Part shown: positions 6,534-8,190 of the stretch, one piece after another | Layout of the letters: every line of letters starts with the position of its first letter | Position numbering within the stretch: position 1 is the first letter of the stretch | Assembly: GCA_028282395.1 (NCBI GenBank) | Contig: JANQHY010000314.1 | Location: 1-8,190 of the forward strand | DNA: 8,190 bases | Source: Gammaproteobacteria bacterium | GTDB taxonomy: Bacteria > Pseudomonadota > Gammaproteobacteria > UBA12402 | Reading direction: 5' to 3' | Made by a program: the position numbers and the translations under genes | The notes under the pieces: model-generated | Told to the model about the DNA's origin: nothing | The model's input: only the letters and a program-made list of their open reading frames with translations | Database searches by the model: none

Positions 6534-6562
6534 TTAACAATTTTGAAAACTATCTGATTAAT
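6534..6562 (+). promoter_or_regulatory. Weak candidate promoter of the permease gene
   Basis: TTAACA (6534-6539), a 17-bp spacer and ATTAAT (6557-6562) give a plausible but imperfect sigma-70 pair, about 30 nt before the permease ATG. The whole stretch is AT-rich, so other placements are possible. Confidence 0.25.
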
Positions 6563-6577
6563 AACAAGAGCGTTTTC

Positions 6578-6583
6578 AGGAGG
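6578..6583 (+). promoter_or_regulatory. Ribosome binding site of the permease gene
   Basis: A full AGGAGG sits 9 nt before the ATG at 6593. This is the best-formed ribosome binding site in the window and fixes the start. Confidence 0.85.
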
Positions 6584-6592
6584 AAAGAAAAG

Positions 6593-8152
6593 ATGACACT
6601 TAAAAGAAGTATGAGTAAATTTGCATTATTAGCAACAGCGATTGGGGGCATTGTTGGCTCAGGCTGGTTATTTGGTCCCTTTTATGCCGCTAAGGTTGCT
6701 GGGCCTGCCTCTGTACTTTCATGGGTTATTGCTGGCGGCTTAATGTTATTCATTGCCGCAACATTTGTGGTATTAACACGTGCCTTGCCAATTGTCGGCG
6801 GCACAGTACGTTTCTTTCAGCTAAGTCACGGTCACTTTGTTGGCTTCACCTTCTCATGGATTGCCTGGCTTGCCTGGATATCGGTAACACCGATTGAAGT
6901 ACTAGCGTTATTGCAATACGCCTCTAACTATGTTCCGCATTTAATGAAGAGTGTCGATGGCACGAAAGTGCTATCCGCCTATGGCTTCGGTGCGGCAGCG
7001 ATATTGATGGCTATCATGTATACGATTAATGCGATGAGCTTACGTTTTTTTAGCAAGACCAATAACTATATTGTCTTCTTTAAATTGGCTATTCCAATCA
7101 TCACCATTGCTATTCTATTTGCCAGTCAATTTCATCTTAGCAACTTTACTGCACACCACGGTTTTGCACCGATGGGTATCCACAGTATTTTTGCTGCCTT
7201 ACCTGCAGCCGGCGTGGTCTACTCATTTATCGGTTTCAACCCCGCTATTCAATTAGCCGCAGAAGTGAAGAATCCGACACGTTCGATTCCTTTTGCTATC
7301 ATTGGCTCGTTGTTGGTCTGTATCGTACTCTATACCATCATTCAGATTGCTTTTATTGGCGCGTTAAGTACCGCGCCATTTAAAGCAGGATGGCAGCATC
7401 TTAGTTTTGCTGGTGATAATGGGCCATTTGCTGGCATGATGATGGGATTAGGTATCGCTTGGTTTGTTAAAGTACTCTACTTTGATGCAGTGGTTTCACC
7501 TTTTGGTACAGCCATGGTACAAGCAACGGCAACGGGTAGAATGACTTATGCGATGAGTCAGAATGGCTATTTTCCTAAATTCCTCACGCATATTAATAAA
7601 CATAATACCCCAGCAAAAGCGATTGCGATGAATAGCTTGATCGGCTTGGTTTTCTTTTTCCCCTTCCCTAGTTGGCAAAAGATGGTCGGATTTTTGGTCT
7701 CCTGCTTAGTATTCGGTTATGTTGTTGGTCCGATGTCATTAATGATGTTGAAAGATAAAATTGATTTTATCTCACCGCGCAAAACAGAAGTTCTCTGTCT
7801 TATCTCATTCATTGTCTGTAATCTTATTATTTACTGGACGGGTTGGGCAGTTATTAAAAAGGTTGCGGTTGCTTTCATTATTGGTTATGCCGTTTTGGCA
7901 ATTTATCAAATGATGGGTAAGAAAATGGAGCTTAACTTTAAACGTGGTTGGTGGGTTATTCCCTATATTGTTGGTTTAACCATTATTAGCTACATTGGTA
8001 ACTTTGGCGGTGGCATCAAAATCCTCACTTTCGGGTGGGACTTTGTTGTCATTGCCGCTTTCAGCGCTGTGATATTTTACCTAGTGAAAATCATTGCAAT
8101 GGTACCCAGTTGTGAACAGAAGTTCGCTACGACTCCATCCGCAGTACAGTAG
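6593..8152 (+). CDS. APC-superfamily amino-acid permease
   Basis: A 519-residue inner-membrane protein with about 12 hydrophobic segments, probably a proton- or sodium-coupled or exchange-type amino-acid transporter. The first helix carries the glycine-rich substrate-binding motif AIGGIVGSGWLFGP (16-29) of the APC family. The conserved central signature is present as SFIGFNPAIQLAAEVKNPTRSIP (211-233), close to the family pattern of an aromatic/Gly-rich stretch followed by EVKNPxRxIP. RMTYAMSQNGYFPKFLTHINKHNTP resembles the conserved R-x-x-x-A-x-x-x-x-G-x-x-P-x-x-x-x-x-x-x-x-x-x-P loop. The substrate cannot be read from sequence. The protein ends in a short polar tail (SCEQKFATTPSAVQ). The gene stands alone, separated from the MFS gene by 460 nt, and probably has its own promoter. 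Length and motifs indicate an intact gene. Confidence 0.9.
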   Translation: MTLKRSMSKFALLATAIGGIVGSGWLFGPFYAAKVAGPASVLSWVIAGGLMLFIAATFVVLTRALPIVGGTVRFFQLSHGHFVGFTFSWIAWLAWISVTPIEVLALLQYASNYVPHLMKSVDGTKVLSAYGFGAAAILMAIMYTINAMSLRFFSKTNNYIVFFKLAIPIITIAILFASQFHLSNFTAHHGFAPMGIHSIFAALPAAGVVYSFIGFNPAIQLAAEVKNPTRSIPFAIIGSLLVCIVLYTIIQIAFIGALSTAPFKAGWQHLSFAGDNGPFAGMMMGLGIAWFVKVLYFDAVVSPFGTAMVQATATGRMTYAMSQNGYFPKFLTHINKHNTPAKAIAMNSLIGLVFFFPFPSWQKMVGFLVSCLVFGYVVGPMSLMMLKDKIDFISPRKTEVLCLISFIVCNLIIYWTGWAVIKKVAVAFIIGYAVLAIYQMMGKKMELNFKRGWWVIPYIVGLTIISYIGNFGGGIKILTFGWDFVVIAAFSAVIFYLVKIIAMVPSCEQKFATTPSAVQ

Positions 8153-8167
8153 CTTTAAATACCCACG

Positions 8168-8190
8168 TTTCTCTACAGAAAGAAGAGAAA
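8168..8190 (+). terminator. Hairpin at the window edge, possible permease terminator
   Basis: TTTCTCT (8168-8174) and AGAGAAA (8184-8190) form a 7-bp stem with a 9-nt loop, 15 nt after the permease stop. The window ends at the last paired base, so a following U-tract cannot be seen. The stem is A-T-rich and purine/pyrimidine-biased, which raises the chance of coincidence. Confidence 0.25.

Larger units (their letters stand above)
6133..6592. other. Non-coding stretch with hairpin-rich, repeat-like DNA
   Basis: These 460 nt hold no credible gene. The first part (to about 6310) is visibly GC-richer than its surroundings and full of short hairpins. The middle has two competing stems at 6332-6364. 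The segment 6398-6490 is bounded by GTATATA/TATATAC. The last 100 nt are very AT-rich and should contain the permease promoter. Short open frames exist on both strands in the GC-rich part, but none has a ribosome binding site or a recognisable product. I read the first part as a degenerate or dispersed intergenic repeat. Confidence 0.5.

Noticed and set aside
1..8190. CRISPR array, insertion sequence, toxin-antitoxin pair or phage genes
   Set aside because: I found no regularly spaced repeats, transposase-like or integrase-like frames, small two-gene toxin modules or phage proteins on either strand.

Overview
The window looks like a low-G+C gammaproteobacterial chromosome. ClpX, Lon and HU all read as close relatives of the E. 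coli proteins, and the order clpX-lon-hup is the usual gammaproteobacterial one. Base composition and the flanking permease, MFS and lipoprotein genes would fit a host-associated lineage such as the Legionellales/Coxiella group. That placement is inference and rests on no database comparison. All genes are on the + strand.

Left part (1-3742), protein quality control and nucleoid: the 3' part of clpX (ATPase of ClpXP), a complete lon (ATP-dependent protease with a 45-residue Lys/Thr/Arg tail), and hup (HU nucleoid protein). A good extended -10 promoter lies before hup and a perfect -10 hexamer before lon. A 17-bp perfect stem-loop follows hup.

Middle (3743-4293): about 295 nt of non-coding DNA with several inverted repeats and two candidate promoters, then tRNA-Val(UAC) and tRNA-Asp(GUC), 4 nt apart, both with encoded CCA. 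No ppiD gene follows, although it often sits next to hup in gammaproteobacteria.

Right part (4294-8190), envelope and transport: a lysozyme-fold (SLT-like) lipoprotein and an EntS-like MFS transporter, 3 nt apart and both starting with GTG, form a probable two-gene operon. A 460-nt non-coding stretch follows. Its first part is GC-richer and full of hairpins, its second part is AT-rich, and it looks like repeat debris. The last gene is a complete APC-family amino-acid permease with a strong ribosome binding site. The window ends just after it, inside a possible hairpin.

Most of the window is ordinary housekeeping DNA and I see no clear new multi-gene system. The points most worth a second look are the histone-H1-like tail on Lon beside the HU gene, the GC-rich hairpin block at 6133-6310, the large stem-loop after hup that lacks a U-tract, and the coupled lipoprotein/MFS pair.
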